From assembly GCA_003963115.1 (NCBI GenBank), contig RXJQ01000009.1, positions 101,724 through 165,723 of the forward strand: a DNA stretch of 64,000 nucleotides. Reading direction: 5' to 3'. The notes under the pieces were generated by a model. The model was not told the DNA's origin and did not search any database. It worked only from the letters and a program-made list of their open reading frames with translations. Origin of the DNA: Burkholderiales bacterium (GTDB taxonomy: Bacteria; Pseudomonadota; Gammaproteobacteria; Burkholderiales; Burkholderiaceae_C). Below are positions 35,421 through 44,441 of the stretch, in pieces; within the stretch, counting starts at the first letter, position 1, and every line of letters starts with the position of its first letter. The position numbers and the translations under genes were made by a program.

Positions 35421-36788
35421 TCACAGTTGACCATAGGAATGCAGCCCCGAGAGGAACATGTTCACACCCAGGAAGGCGAACGTCGTGACCACCAGGCCCA
35501 CCAGGGCCCACCAGGCCGCGAAGGTGCCGCGCAGGCCCTTCATCAGGCGCATGTGCAGCCAGGCTGCATAGTTGAGCCAGACGATCAAGGCCCAGGTCTC
35601 CTTGGGGTCCCAGCTCCAGTAGCCGCCCCAGGCCTCGGCCGCCCAGAGGGCACCGAGGATGGTGGCGATGGTGAAGAAGGCAAAGCCCACGGCGATGGCC
35701 TTGTACATCACGTCATCGGCCACTTCGGGCGAAGGGGTGCGCGTGTTGATCCAGTCACGCGCCAGGATCACCAGCACGAAAAACACGACCAGACCGCCCA
35801 CCATGCGACCGGCCTTGACCACGGCCGCCAGGTTGTCAGGTGTCAAGCCGCCAAAGAGCCCGAAGCCCAGCAGCGGCAGGGCGATGAACACCACGGGGAT
35901 GCCCACCAGGCCCTTCCACAAAGCCGCCGGCTCGGCCGTCTTGAGCAGGTAGGCCAGCGCCACCATGGCCGACATCGCGAACGTACCGTAGCCCACGAAG
36001 TTGGCGGGCACGTGGATCTTCATCCACCAGCTTTGCAAGGCCGGCACCAGGGGCTGGATCTCGCTGGCCCCGCGCACCAGGGCATACCACAGCAGAAAGC
36101 CCACGGCGGCACTCACCACCAGCATCACGAATGCGCCCAGCGAACCCAGCGACTGGCCCATGCGCGCGAAGCGGTCTTCGTAGTAGAGCCAGAAGGTCGT
36201 GGTCAGCCATGAGAAGAGCACGAAGACTTCGTAGAGGTTGCTGACCGGGATGTGGCCGATGTCGGGCCCGATCTGGTGGCTCTCGAACCAGCGCACCAGC
36301 GTGCCGGTCAGGGCCATGAAAACACCCGCCCATGCGATGCGCGAGCCCAACCGCGCACCCGTGTCGCTGCGCAGCACCACGCTGCCCCAGTAGAACAGCG
36401 TGCTCATGAAGAACAGCATGCTCATCCACAAGATGGCGCTCTGGCTGGACAGGAAGTATTTGAGCCAGAAGACCTGGTCGGCCTTGGAGAGGTCGGCGCC
36501 GTAGTCGTCCGTGGCGCGCATGTAGAGCGTGATGGCCGCCCAGGTGGCCAGTCCGCTCAGCACCAGCAGCAAACGCAGCGGGCGCCAGAACCAGCCCAGG
36601 CCGATCAGGCTGGGAATCGCGGCTGCCAGGATGCCCTTTTCGTAGATGTCCATGGCCTGGCCGAAGCGCATGAAGCCCCAGCCGCCCACGGCCACGACCA
36701 GCACGGCGTACAGCCAGTCGGTCCAGGGGCGCTGCGCCGGCGACGGCACAGTCAGCGTGGTGCTGTTGGAGGGGGAGGTGCTGCTCAT
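35421..36788 (-). CDS. ccsB: Cytochrome c biogenesis protein CcsB/CcsA (system II)
   Basis: Polytopic haem-handling subunit of the system II haem lyase, which attaches haem to CxxCH apocytochromes on the periplasmic side. The protein of about 455 residues has eight or more helices and the WWD signature WGGYWSWDPKETWALIVWL near residue 395. I chose the Met after the first three codons since AAGGA lies 8 bases before it; ATG 36,797 is possible. It works with ResB encoded just upstream, and serves cytochrome c4 and the large cytochrome here. Confidence 0.95.
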   Translation of the reverse strand: MSSTSPSNSTTLTVPSPAQRPWTDWLYAVLVVAVGGWGFMRFGQAMDIYEKGILAAAIPSLIGLGWFWRPLRLLLVLSGLATWAAITLYMRATDDYGADLSKADQVFWLKYFLSSQSAILWMSMLFFMSTLFYWGSVVLRSDTGARLGSRIAWAGVFMALTGTLVRWFESHQIGPDIGHIPVSNLYEVFVLFSWLTTTFWLYYEDRFARMGQSLGSLGAFVMLVVSAAVGFLLWYALVRGASEIQPLVPALQSWWMKIHVPANFVGYGTFAMSAMVALAYLLKTAEPAALWKGLVGIPVVFIALPLLGFGLFGGLTPDNLAAVVKAGRMVGGLVVFFVLVILARDWINTRTPSPEVADDVMYKAIAVGFAFFTIATILGALWAAEAWGGYWSWDPKETWALIVWLNYAAWLHMRLMKGLRGTFAAWWALVGLVVTTFAFLGVNMFLSGLHSYGQL

Positions 36789-36814
36789 CTCATGCATCCT
36801 TGCTCATCACATCT

Positions 36815-39028
36815 TCATTCGGCCTTGTCGGCATGGTGCCCCAAAACCGCGTCGCGCAGGCGGTCGAATTCCCTATCCGCATCCAGTGTCTGACGTGTCG
36901 ATGACAGCGCCATGCTGACCCTGGTGCCGCCCTGGCTATCGCCCTGCAGCCAGACCCACACGCGGCGCTCGCGGATGTAGAGCATCGCGAACACCCCGAT
37001 GATCAGCAGCATGCAGCCCAGATAGACCACATTGCGGCCCGGTGTGCGCGTGACCTGGAAGACGCTGGCCTGGCGCTGTTCGAAGCCGTCGAGCGTCAGG
37101 ACCATGGGCACAGGGTAGAACATCGAGTCCGAGATCGACAGCACCGCCGCCGTCATGAAATTGCGCGCAGCCTCCTGCTCAAGCGGCTGAGGCGGCAAGC
37201 CGGCGCGCTCGCGGCTGATGTTCCACAGCTCGAACATGGCGCCATTGAGGATGCGGATCAAGGTGGACGAAGTGTGCTCGCGCTGCTCGGGCGGCACCAC
37301 CTGCTCGATGAAGTCCGACAAGGCCTGCAGCCCGCCATTGAGTGCGCCCTCGGGCTGGCCATCCCCTGCTGGCGATTTCAAGCGCACCGAGCCCGAGAAC
37401 AGATCCAGCGAACGCTGCGCCGACGTGGCCAGTTGCTGCTGCAACTCGGGCTTGTCTGCCGGCGCGGCGGATTCGCCAAAGCGCTTGGCCGCCTCGGCCC
37501 GCGCAGCCGGGTCATTGAGGGCCTGGCGCAGGCGCATCCACCCCTGCAGGCTCATGTTCTCATCGGCCGGCACGCGCAGGTAACGAAAGACCTCATTGGG
37601 GTTGTCACGCACGCCCAACAGGAACAATGTCTGGCCGTCAATCTGCACGGGCGCCATGTAGTTCTGGAACTCGCGCGCCTGGCCGGCCGCATCGCGCAAC
37701 TTATAGGTCACCGAGGGGCCGATGTTGACCAGCTTCTTCTCGCCCGGCGCCTTCGCCCCTGAACCCAGGTGCTTGCTCAGCTCGCTCAGGTTGACGCCGC
37801 GCACATCGTTGCCACCACCACTTGCTGCCGCCTTCTCATCGGACTTGCGCTGCGCTGCAGACAGGTCTTCCACGTTGATCACGCGCAGGCCGGTCACCTC
37901 CAGGCGCAGGCTGGCCGCCGTCTGCCCACCAGCCGTCGTGCCCGTGAGCTGGCGAGGCTCGCCGCCCACCACGCCGTCGATCAGGTCGACCCCCTCATCG
38001 CGCGAGCCGGTCAGGTTGTGCGGCCGCAGGTGCACGACCGAGCCACCATCTTCGAAGCTGGACTGGAAGATGGTGACGCCTTCATAGGTGACCGGGTGGT
38101 TGACCTCCACCGTGAAGGGCTTGTCCAGCTTGTGCTTGGCATCGTGGATGACGATCTCGCTGGCAAAGCGCTTGGGCATGCCTGTGTTGTAGTAGTCGAC
38201 GATGAACTTCTTGAGCTCGATGTCGAAGGGCAGTGGCTGCACCAGCATGCCCTGATCCAGGCCGATCACCGCCGTGTTGCTGCGCTGGCCCTCGGGCACG
38301 AAGAGCTGGGCGCGGTAGGCAGGGTTGTTCTCGCTCAGGCGGCTGTTGGCGGTCTCCATGCCGCCCTTGAAAGGCTTGAGGTCCTGCAACCAGGCCTGCG
38401 TCTTGACGATCAGGTCGCCATCGAACAGGCCGCCCAGGCACACCAGCACGACCGCCGAGTGCGCCGCGATGTAACCCAGCTTGTTGGCCGCACCCAGCCG
38501 GGCCGCGATCATGAAGCCGGCTTCACCGTTGGCGGAGGCCTGGCGCTGCTGCGTCTTGACCGACCAGCCCTGCACCGCCAGCAAGTGCCCCACGTGCTCA
38601 CGCACCACGTCCAGCGGCTGGCTGAGCGTGCCCGAGGCCTTGTGCGGAAAGGCCTGCAGCGCCTTCTCGCGGATGTACTCCTTGTGCGTGCGCCAGTCCA
38701 CCAGGATCTTGGGCGCATTGCGCGCGATGCACAGGCTGGTCGACACCACCAAAAAGGCCAGGATCACCAGGAACCAGTAGGTGCCGTAGATGCGGTAGAG
38801 GCCCATCGCACCGAAAACCTCGGCCCAGAACGGCCCGAACTGGTCGACATAGTTGACGAAGGGCTCGCCCTGCTTGACCACGGTGCCGATGGCCGACGCA
38901 ATGCAGATCACCGTCAGCAGGGTGATGGCAAAGCGCATGGACGACAGCAGCTCTGTGAGCTCGCGCCCGGGCGAACGGCTCGGGTGGCGCGGCGCCGGGG
39001 CGCTGGAGGGGTCGACTGCAAGGCTCAT
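36815..39028 (-). CDS. resB: Cytochrome c biogenesis protein ResB (Ccs1)
   Basis: The second subunit of the system II haem lyase, thought to bind and keep apocytochrome reduced. The 737 residues have three N-terminal helices (ELLSSMRFAITLLTVICIAS start), a very large periplasmic domain and one C-terminal helix (NVVYLGCMLLIIGVFAMLY), followed by the usual YIRERRVWVWL. The large periplasmic domain with an Ala/Gly-rich insert around 390-420 fits beta-proteobacterial ResB. It precedes ccsB by 17-26 bp and follows cytochrome c4. Confidence 0.95.
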   Translation of the reverse strand: MSLAVDPSSAPAPRHPSRSPGRELTELLSSMRFAITLLTVICIASAIGTVVKQGEPFVNYVDQFGPFWAEVFGAMGLYRIYGTYWFLVILAFLVVSTSLCIARNAPKILVDWRTHKEYIREKALQAFPHKASGTLSQPLDVVREHVGHLLAVQGWSVKTQQRQASANGEAGFMIAARLGAANKLGYIAAHSAVVLVCLGGLFDGDLIVKTQAWLQDLKPFKGGMETANSRLSENNPAYRAQLFVPEGQRSNTAVIGLDQGMLVQPLPFDIELKKFIVDYYNTGMPKRFASEIVIHDAKHKLDKPFTVEVNHPVTYEGVTIFQSSFEDGGSVVHLRPHNLTGSRDEGVDLIDGVVGGEPRQLTGTTAGGQTAASLRLEVTGLRVINVEDLSAAQRKSDEKAAASGGGNDVRGVNLSELSKHLGSGAKAPGEKKLVNIGPSVTYKLRDAAGQAREFQNYMAPVQIDGQTLFLLGVRDNPNEVFRYLRVPADENMSLQGWMRLRQALNDPAARAEAAKRFGESAAPADKPELQQQLATSAQRSLDLFSGSVRLKSPAGDGQPEGALNGGLQALSDFIEQVVPPEQREHTSSTLIRILNGAMFELWNISRERAGLPPQPLEQEAARNFMTAAVLSISDSMFYPVPMVLTLDGFEQRQASVFQVTRTPGRNVVYLGCMLLIIGVFAMLYIRERRVWVWLQGDSQGGTRVSMALSSTRQTLDADREFDRLRDAVLGHHADKAE

Positions 39029-39147
39029 GGATTCCGATCGGGTACGGGGGGACTATAGCGAGGGCCGGCGCCCGACAACGTCGTGTGGACGACCTGTGCC
39101 GGTGGTGGAAACGCTAGGACACCTGGCCCACACCACTACAAAGCGAA

Positions 39148-39179
39148 AGGCGGGACACCCTGCCAAGAGCCTCCCGCCT
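39148..39179 (-). terminator. Hairpin downstream of cytochrome c4
   Basis: An 8-bp stem (39,148-39,155 with 39,172-39,179) with a 16-base loop is followed on the minus strand by a broken U tract. It lies about 70 bp beyond the cytochrome c4 stop, before resB, so it may only attenuate read-through. Confidence 0.5.
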
Positions 39180-39245
39180 CGTTCGTTCTGACACTCGTTC
39201 AGGCACCTGCGGCATGCCGTACTGCCCGGCCTACCGACGCCACGC

Positions 39246-39875
39246 TCACCGCAGACCGGCGATGTAGTCGGACAGGGCGTCGATTTCCTTGTCGCTCAGG
39301 TTGGCCGCGATGCTGCTCATCTGCGGGTTGTTGGTGCGATCACCCTGGCGGAAAGCCGTCAGCTGGGCCTTGACGTAATCGCTGTGCTGGCCAGCCAGAC
39401 GCGGGTATTGCGCGGGGATGCCGGCACCGTTGGGAGCGTGGCAGCCTGCACAGGCCGGCACGCTTTTCTTGGCGATGCCACCGCGGTAGATCTTCTCGCC
39501 CGAGGCCACCAGCTCGGGGTTCTTGGCAAAGCCGGGTTTGGCCTTCTTGGTGGCATAAAACGCCGCCACATTGCGCATGTCTTCAGGCGAGAGCGCTGCC
39601 GCCATGCCGTTCATGACGGCGTTCTTGCGCTTGCCTTCCTTGAACTCGGTCAGTTGCTTGACCAGGTACTCCGGATGCTGCCCCTGCAGGATCGGGTAGG
39701 TCGGCATGCCGCGCGAACCGTCCGCCACGTGGCAGGCTGCGCACACGGTCGTGGCCTTGGCCTCACCGGCTGCCAGATCGGGCTTGGCCGCTGCTTTGGT
39801 TTCCGAGCTGTGGGCCACGCCGGACAGGGCCAGCGACACTGCGGCAAGGGCGATCAGGTTCAAAAAGCGCTTCAT
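39246..39875 (-). CDS. Cytochrome c4 (di-haem)
   Basis: A 209-residue periplasmic electron carrier between the bc1 complex and terminal oxidases. After a signal peptide (cleavage near AHSSE) it has two similar domains with haem sites CAACH (45-49) and CAGCH (142-146), and candidate Met ligands in KNAVMNGMA and NNPQMSSIA. Length is typical for c4. It is divergent from engB, a conserved beta-proteobacterial arrangement, and sits upstream of the resB-ccsB genes needed to mature it. Confidence 0.95.
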   Translation of the reverse strand: MKRFLNLIALAAVSLALSGVAHSSETKAAAKPDLAAGEAKATTVCAACHVADGSRGMPTYPILQGQHPEYLVKQLTEFKEGKRKNAVMNGMAAALSPEDMRNVAAFYATKKAKPGFAKNPELVASGEKIYRGGIAKKSVPACAGCHAPNGAGIPAQYPRLAGQHSDYVKAQLTAFRQGDRTNNPQMSSIAANLSDKEIDALSDYIAGLR

Positions 39876-39976
39876 GACGTAGTTGGACGGGTTGATGAAG
39901 GGTTGATCGCGATGGCGCCAAACAGGGCCAAGGAAGGTCGATCAAGGCGGGTAATCGGGGGATTTTACAATGCACC

Positions 39977-40777
39977 ATGGTTTCACCAAATTCGCCTAGA
40001 TCAAAGCGGCCGCCGGCTCGTTCTCCAAAAGACAACGCTCCCGCCGTCATCCCTCCCAGCGACCCGGCCAAGGCAGCGCTCGCCTGGGCCCATTCGGCGC
40101 GCTTTTTCACCACCGCCGCGCAACTGAACCAACTCCCCGTCACCGAGCTGCCCGAAGTGGCCTTCGTGGGCCGCTCCAACGCGGGCAAGTCCACGGCCAT
40201 CAACACCCTGGCCCAGCAGCGCCAGCTGGCCTTCGCCTCCAAGACACCGGGGCGCACCCAGCACATCAACCTGTTCCACGTGGGCCCCAAGGCCGCGCCC
40301 AACCAGGTCTGGACCGACCTGCCCGGCTACGGCTACGCCGCTGTGGAGCGCACCGCCAAGCTGCGCTGGCAGGAAGTGATGGCCGACTACCTCGCCCTGC
40401 GCCGCAACCTGAAGGCCGTGGTCCAGATGGTCGATTCGCGCCACGGTTTCACCGACCTGGACCGGCAGTTGCTGGACTTCGTCACCCCGCGCGTGCGAAA
40501 CGGCGAGGTCAAGCTGCTGGTGCTGCTGACCAAGGCCGACAAGCTCAACCGCAAGGAGGGCGCGGAGTCCCTGCGCCAGGCCCAGGCGGTGCTGGGCGAG
40601 ATCGCCACCGACGAGGCCGACATCGGCATCGCACTTTTTTCATCCCTCAAAAAAATCGGGGTGTCTGACGCGGCGATGACCATCCAGGGCTGGGCCGCCT
40701 CCGCCGAACTCGCGCAAACCCTGGCTGCGGCACACGCCCCAGGCACGGACCCGGCCCCTGACTCGGGACATCCCTGA
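39977..40777 (+). CDS. engB: Ribosome biogenesis GTPase EngB (YihA/YsxC)
   Basis: Essential GTPase for large ribosomal subunit assembly. G motifs are clear: GRSNAGKST (G1), TPGRTQH (G2 region), DLPGYGYA (G3) and TKADKL (G4). At 266 residues it is longer than the usual 200-220 because of a Pro/Ala-rich N-terminal extension of about 30 residues and a short tail. It stands alone, divergent from cytochrome c4 with about 100 bp between the start codons. Confidence 0.95.
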   Translation: MVSPNSPRSKRPPARSPKDNAPAVIPPSDPAKAALAWAHSARFFTTAAQLNQLPVTELPEVAFVGRSNAGKSTAINTLAQQRQLAFASKTPGRTQHINLFHVGPKAAPNQVWTDLPGYGYAAVERTAKLRWQEVMADYLALRRNLKAVVQMVDSRHGFTDLDRQLLDFVTPRVRNGEVKLLVLLTKADKLNRKEGAESLRQAQAVLGEIATDEADIGIALFSSLKKIGVSDAAMTIQGWAASAELAQTLAAAHAPGTDPAPDSGHP

Positions 40778-40848
40778 ATCAAAGCCCCTCCACCCGCACC
40801 AGAAATGGGTGACAGCCCCCGCTGGGTGCGTAGAATCATTCCAGCTTG

Positions 40849-40864
40849 TGGCATGGTTCTCGCT
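40849..40864 (+). promoter_or_regulatory. Candidate sigma-54 promoter of the PEP-CTERM gene
   Basis: TGGCATGGTTCTCGCT has GG and GC at the exact -24/-12 spacing (10 bases between) and differs from TGGCACG-N4-TTGCW at only two positions. The start of transcription would be about 45 bp before the ATG. PEP-CTERM genes in beta-proteobacteria are known targets of RpoN with the PrsK/PrsR pair, which supports the reading. Confidence 0.6.
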
Positions 40865-40921
40865 TCGCGGGAAAGGCCTGTCAAACTTTATTCAGCTTGA
40901 TCGACACGGGAGTTTGTTTGT

Positions 40922-41464
40922 ATGTCCACCAAGTTTGCCGCCGCCGCCCTGCTCGCCCTGTGTGCCAGCAGCGCCATGGCCATCACCTATCCTGACAGCG
41001 TCACGGTTCCGCTGGTGCCCGTCCCTGACGACGTGGACCCGACCATCTCGTTCGCCACGGTCCCGACCCGCGAATTGAATGCCGTCCAGGACTTCAACGA
41101 CTACTACACCTTCCACATCAGCAGCCTGAGCGATGTGAGCCTGAGCTTCATCTCCGACCCTCACTACAGCACCAAGGGCGTGCTGCTGAAGGAAGCCGTG
41201 TTCGACCTGCTCAAGGTGGGCGGCCCCAATGACTTCATGGGTACCGGCGTCGCCACGGGCACCAATCAAGCCACTTTCGCGTTTGAGAAGCTGCTGCCTG
41301 GTGACTACAAGGTCACGCTGTTGGGTCATTCGATCGGCAAGTCAGGCGGCAACTACTACGGCAACCTGAGCGTCACTGCGGCCGTGCCCGAACCCGAAGT
41401 GCTGGCCCTGGTGCTGGCCGGCGTGGGCGTGGTGGGTGTCATGGCGCGCCGCAAGGCCAAGTGA
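40922..41464 (+). CDS. FxDxF-type PEP-CTERM exported protein
   Basis: A 180-residue exported surface or matrix protein. It has a signal peptide (cut near AMAIT), a beta-rich body with the segment DFNDYYTFHISSLSDVSLSF typical of the FxDxF PEP-CTERM family, and a C-terminal sorting signal: VPEPE, a hydrophobic helix (VLALVLAGVGVVGVMA) and a basic tail RRKAK. Exosortase is expected to cut near PEP; no exosortase gene is in the window. Many such proteins are linked to floc and exopolysaccharide matrix. Monocistronic, with its own sigma-54-like promoter and terminator. Confidence 0.9.
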   Translation: MSTKFAAAALLALCASSAMAITYPDSVTVPLVPVPDDVDPTISFATVPTRELNAVQDFNDYYTFHISSLSDVSLSFISDPHYSTKGVLLKEAVFDLLKVGGPNDFMGTGVATGTNQATFAFEKLLPGDYKVTLLGHSIGKSGGNYYGNLSVTAAVPEPEVLALVLAGVGVVGVMARRKAK

Positions 41465-41489
41465 CCACGCTGTCAGTTCACTGACACAG

Positions 41490-41519
41490 AAAAGGCGTCC
41501 ATCTGGACGCCTTTTGTTT
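41490..41519. terminator. Bidirectional terminator between the PEP-CTERM gene and purC
   Basis: An 11-bp perfect stem (41,490-41,500 with 41,505-41,515) with a 4-base loop is followed by GTTTT on the plus strand. A second small hairpin (41,471-41,486) lies just before it. It can serve both convergent genes. Confidence 0.85.
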
Positions 41520-41555
41520 TGGGCGCCTTCCTTCAGACGCCTGCTGCCTTTTGCC

Positions 41556-42467
41556 TCACTGCCCGGTCAGGCGGGTCAGCGCTTCCTGGTACTTGGCCGC
41601 CGTCTTGTCGATCACATCCTGGGGCAGCGCAGGCGAAGGCGCGGTCTTGTCCCAGGGCTGGCCATTGACGGTGGCCTGCTCCAGCCAGTCGCGCACGAAT
41701 TGCTTGTCGTAGCTGGGCGGGTTGGCGCCTTGCTTGAAGGCGGCTTCATAGCCCTCGATGGGCCAGAAACGCGAGGAGTCGGGGGTGAGCACCTCGTCCA
41801 TCACGGTCAAGGTGCCGTGCTCGTCCAGGCCGAACTCGAACTTGGTGTCGGCGATGATGATGCCCTTGGTCAGGGCGTAGTCGGCGGCCTTCTTGTAGAG
41901 CGCAATCGCGAGATCGCGCACCTTCACGGCCATGTCGACACCGATGATCTCGCTCATCTTGTCGAACGAGATGTTCTCGTCGTGGTCGCCCACGTCGGCC
42001 TTGGTGGCGGGCGTGAAGATGGGCTCGGGCAGCTTGCTGGCGTTCTTCAGGCCGGCCGGCAGCTTGACGCCGCAGACCTCGCCATTGTGCTGATATTCCT
42101 TCCAGCCGCTGCCAGCAAGGTAGCCACGCACCACGGCCTCGACGGGCAGGGGCTTGAGCTTCTTGACCAGCATGGCGCGGCCTTCAACCTGGGCACGCTC
42201 CTCGGGCTTGACGGCGCTGACGGGGTCTTCGCCGGTCAGGTGGTTAGGGGCGACGTCCTTGAGCAGCTCGAACCAGAACAGCGCCATCTTGGTCAGCAAG
42301 GCGCCCTTGCCGGGAATGGGCTCGCCCATGATGACGTCGAAAGCGCTGATGCGGTCGGAGGCCACCATCAGGATGCGGTCGTTGCCGACGGCGTAGTTGT
42401 CGCGCACCTTGCCGCGGGCGAGCAACGGCAGGGAGGTCAAGGCGGAGGTGTGCAGGGCAGAGGTCAT
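41556..42467 (-). CDS. purC: SAICAR synthase
   Basis: Joins aspartate to CAIR, the PurE product, in purine synthesis. The 303 residues have ARGKVRDNY, the signature [27 protein letters not shown] and ADTKFEFG, all typical of PurC; length is that of the longer proteobacterial form. It stands alone here, flanked by a terminator on one side and the sensor kinase on the other, although relatives usually carry it between fba and purE. Confidence 0.97.
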   Translation of the reverse strand: MTSALHTSALTSLPLLARGKVRDNYAVGNDRILMVASDRISAFDVIMGEPIPGKGALLTKMALFWFELLKDVAPNHLTGEDPVSAVKPEERAQVEGRAMLVKKLKPLPVEAVVRGYLAGSGWKEYQHNGEVCGVKLPAGLKNASKLPEPIFTPATKADVGDHDENISFDKMSEIIGVDMAVKVRDLAIALYKKAADYALTKGIIIADTKFEFGLDEHGTLTVMDEVLTPDSSRFWPIEGYEAAFKQGANPPSYDKQFVRDWLEQATVNGQPWDKTAPSPALPQDVIDKTAAKYQEALTRLTGQ

Positions 42468-42494
42468 GGTGGTTCGGGCGCCGAAATCGTCTCG

Positions 42495-44432
42495 TCAAAC
42501 CGACATTGTGCCGCCAGAGCGCGCTGCCACGGCCAAGAGGCCGTGCAAGGCCGTCTCGATGCGGGTGATGTCCAGCGGCTTGGTCCAGTAGTCGTCAAAG
42601 CCGGCCTCCAGGGCGCGGCGCACGTCCTCGGGCATGGCGTCGGCCGATACCGCCACCACCGGCTGCCCGCACCAGCCAGGCTGCTCCCTGAGCGCGTGCA
42701 ACAGGCTGATGCCATCGGTGTCGGGCAGGTGCATGTCCAGTAGCAAGACATCGGGCCATGGGCCCTCGGCCACCGCCGCCAGCACCTTGTCGCCACGGTC
42801 GGCCAACTGCAGGGCAAAGCCCGCCAGGCTCTCGAATACCGAACTCATGAGCAGGGCGTTGATGGCGTTGTCTTCCACGTACAGCACCTGCTTGACCGGC
42901 TGTGCCATCACCCTGTCCGACGCCGGGGTCGCGCTGGCATCGACGCCCTGATCCTGTTCCCGCCCCGCCTGCGAGGACATGGCCGCCAGGTTCACGACAA
43001 AGCAGGTGCCCTGCCCCACCTGGCTGCGCACGGTGAGCTGCCCGCCCATGAGATCGACCAGCCCCCGCGTGATCACCAGCCCCAAACCCACCCCCTCGAT
43101 CTGGCTCTGCTCGGCCCCCAGCCGGTTGAAGGGCTGAAACAGCTGCGCCTGCTGAGCCTCGTTCAAGCCTGCGCCCTGGTCCTGCACGCTCAGCTCAACG
43201 CGCTCATCCGCCAGGCCCCGTACCATGATGGTGATCTGCCCCCGCTCAGGCCCGTACTTCACGGCGTTGCTCAACAGGTTGAGCAGCACCTGCCCCAGCC
43301 GATGGGCGTCAGCGCGCACTGCCAGGCCCTGGTCACCTCCGCAGACGATCCGCGCACCGCGCTGTCCAGCCAGCGGCTCGATCAGCATCACGCAGTCACG
43401 GACGACGTCGTCCAGGCGCACCCCCTGGATGTGCACCTGCATGTGACCCGACTCGATGCGAGAGATCTCCAGCACCTCGTTGATCAGGCGCAGCAGGCTG
43501 TGGCCCGCCGTGTCGATGTAGCCCAGCTTGCTGCGCTGGTCGACGCGCAGGTTGCCCGCGTCCTGCATCTGCAGCAGCTGCGTGAAGCCCAGGATGCCGT
43601 TGAGCGGCGTGCGCAACTCATGGCTCATGCGTGACAGGAACGCGCTCTTGGCCTGGTTGGCCCGCTCGGCCGCCAGCTTGTCCTGCACGCTGGCTTCCAT
43701 GCGGTGGCGATCGGTGATGTCGGCCATGTAGCCGTTCCACACGACGGCGCCATCGGGCTCGCGGTGAGGCGTCGCGTGGACCTCCCGCCAGGCCTCACCC
43801 TGCGCGAGCCGCACACGATACTCGCACCGCCAGGGCTGCTGCGTCTGCGCCGAGGCGGCCAGCGCCTGCATCAAGGTCGCGGCGTCATCGGGATGGACGA
43901 CACGCCAGAGCACATCGGCCTGCGCCAGCACCTGGGACGGCGCCACCTCGAACAGGCGCCGCACGGCATCGGTCACATAGGTGAAGGTCTCCTGGCCTTG
44001 CGCATCACGACGCAGCTGGAACAGCAGACCCGGCGCCTCATCGGCAGCGCGCTTGGCCGTCAGCAACTGGTACTCCAGGCGTCCGCGCTCCTGCAGGCGC
44101 ATGAACACCGCGTGCACGACGCCCTGACCGTCCAGCAGATCGCGCCGGGCGTTGAGCAGGGCGTCGATGCGCTGCCCGTGCGGGCCCTGCAACTGGATCG
44201 ACACTTCCTGCACCTGCCCGGCCACCTTCAGCAGGGGAAAGATGTAGGAGTGGTAGAGCAGAGCCGCCGCGCGCGTCAGCACCTGCCCGATCGCCTGCCC
44301 ACGCAATGCGTCGGCCCCACGCCCGAGCAGCTCGGCCAGACAGGCGTTCACATCCTGCACGATGCCATCGTCGTCAACGACAGCGACGGCAAGTGGCAGG
44401 TGATCGAAGGACGGGTAAAGGGGGGCAACCAT
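42495..44432 (-). CDS. PAS-containing hybrid sensor histidine kinase with receiver domain
   Basis: A 645-residue cytoplasmic sensor without membrane helices. Order: PAS (about 8-115), second PAS with PAC (about 135-240, ending YMADITDRHRME), HisKA with phospho-acceptor His271 in SHELRTPLNG, HATPase with LLNLLSNAVKYG and EGVGLGLVITRG, and a C-terminal receiver with Asp566 in LLLDMHLPDTDG. The gene begins 9 bp after an RsbQ-type hydrolase. In Bacillus, RsbQ works with the PAS domain of RsbP, so the first PAS is the likely sensor for the hydrolase product. No output regulator is adjacent. Confidence 0.92.
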   Translation of the reverse strand: MVAPLYPSFDHLPLAVAVVDDDGIVQDVNACLAELLGRGADALRGQAIGQVLTRAAALLYHSYIFPLLKVAGQVQEVSIQLQGPHGQRIDALLNARRDLLDGQGVVHAVFMRLQERGRLEYQLLTAKRAADEAPGLLFQLRRDAQGQETFTYVTDAVRRLFEVAPSQVLAQADVLWRVVHPDDAATLMQALAASAQTQQPWRCEYRVRLAQGEAWREVHATPHREPDGAVVWNGYMADITDRHRMEASVQDKLAAERANQAKSAFLSRMSHELRTPLNGILGFTQLLQMQDAGNLRVDQRSKLGYIDTAGHSLLRLINEVLEISRIESGHMQVHIQGVRLDDVVRDCVMLIEPLAGQRGARIVCGGDQGLAVRADAHRLGQVLLNLLSNAVKYGPERGQITIMVRGLADERVELSVQDQGAGLNEAQQAQLFQPFNRLGAEQSQIEGVGLGLVITRGLVDLMGGQLTVRSQVGQGTCFVVNLAAMSSQAGREQDQGVDASATPASDRVMAQPVKQVLYVEDNAINALLMSSVFESLAGFALQLADRGDKVLAAVAEGPWPDVLLLDMHLPDTDGISLLHALREQPGWCGQPVVAVSADAMPEDVRRALEAGFDDYWTKPLDITRIETALHGLLAVAARSGGTMSV

Positions 44433-44441
44433 GCCGACTCC

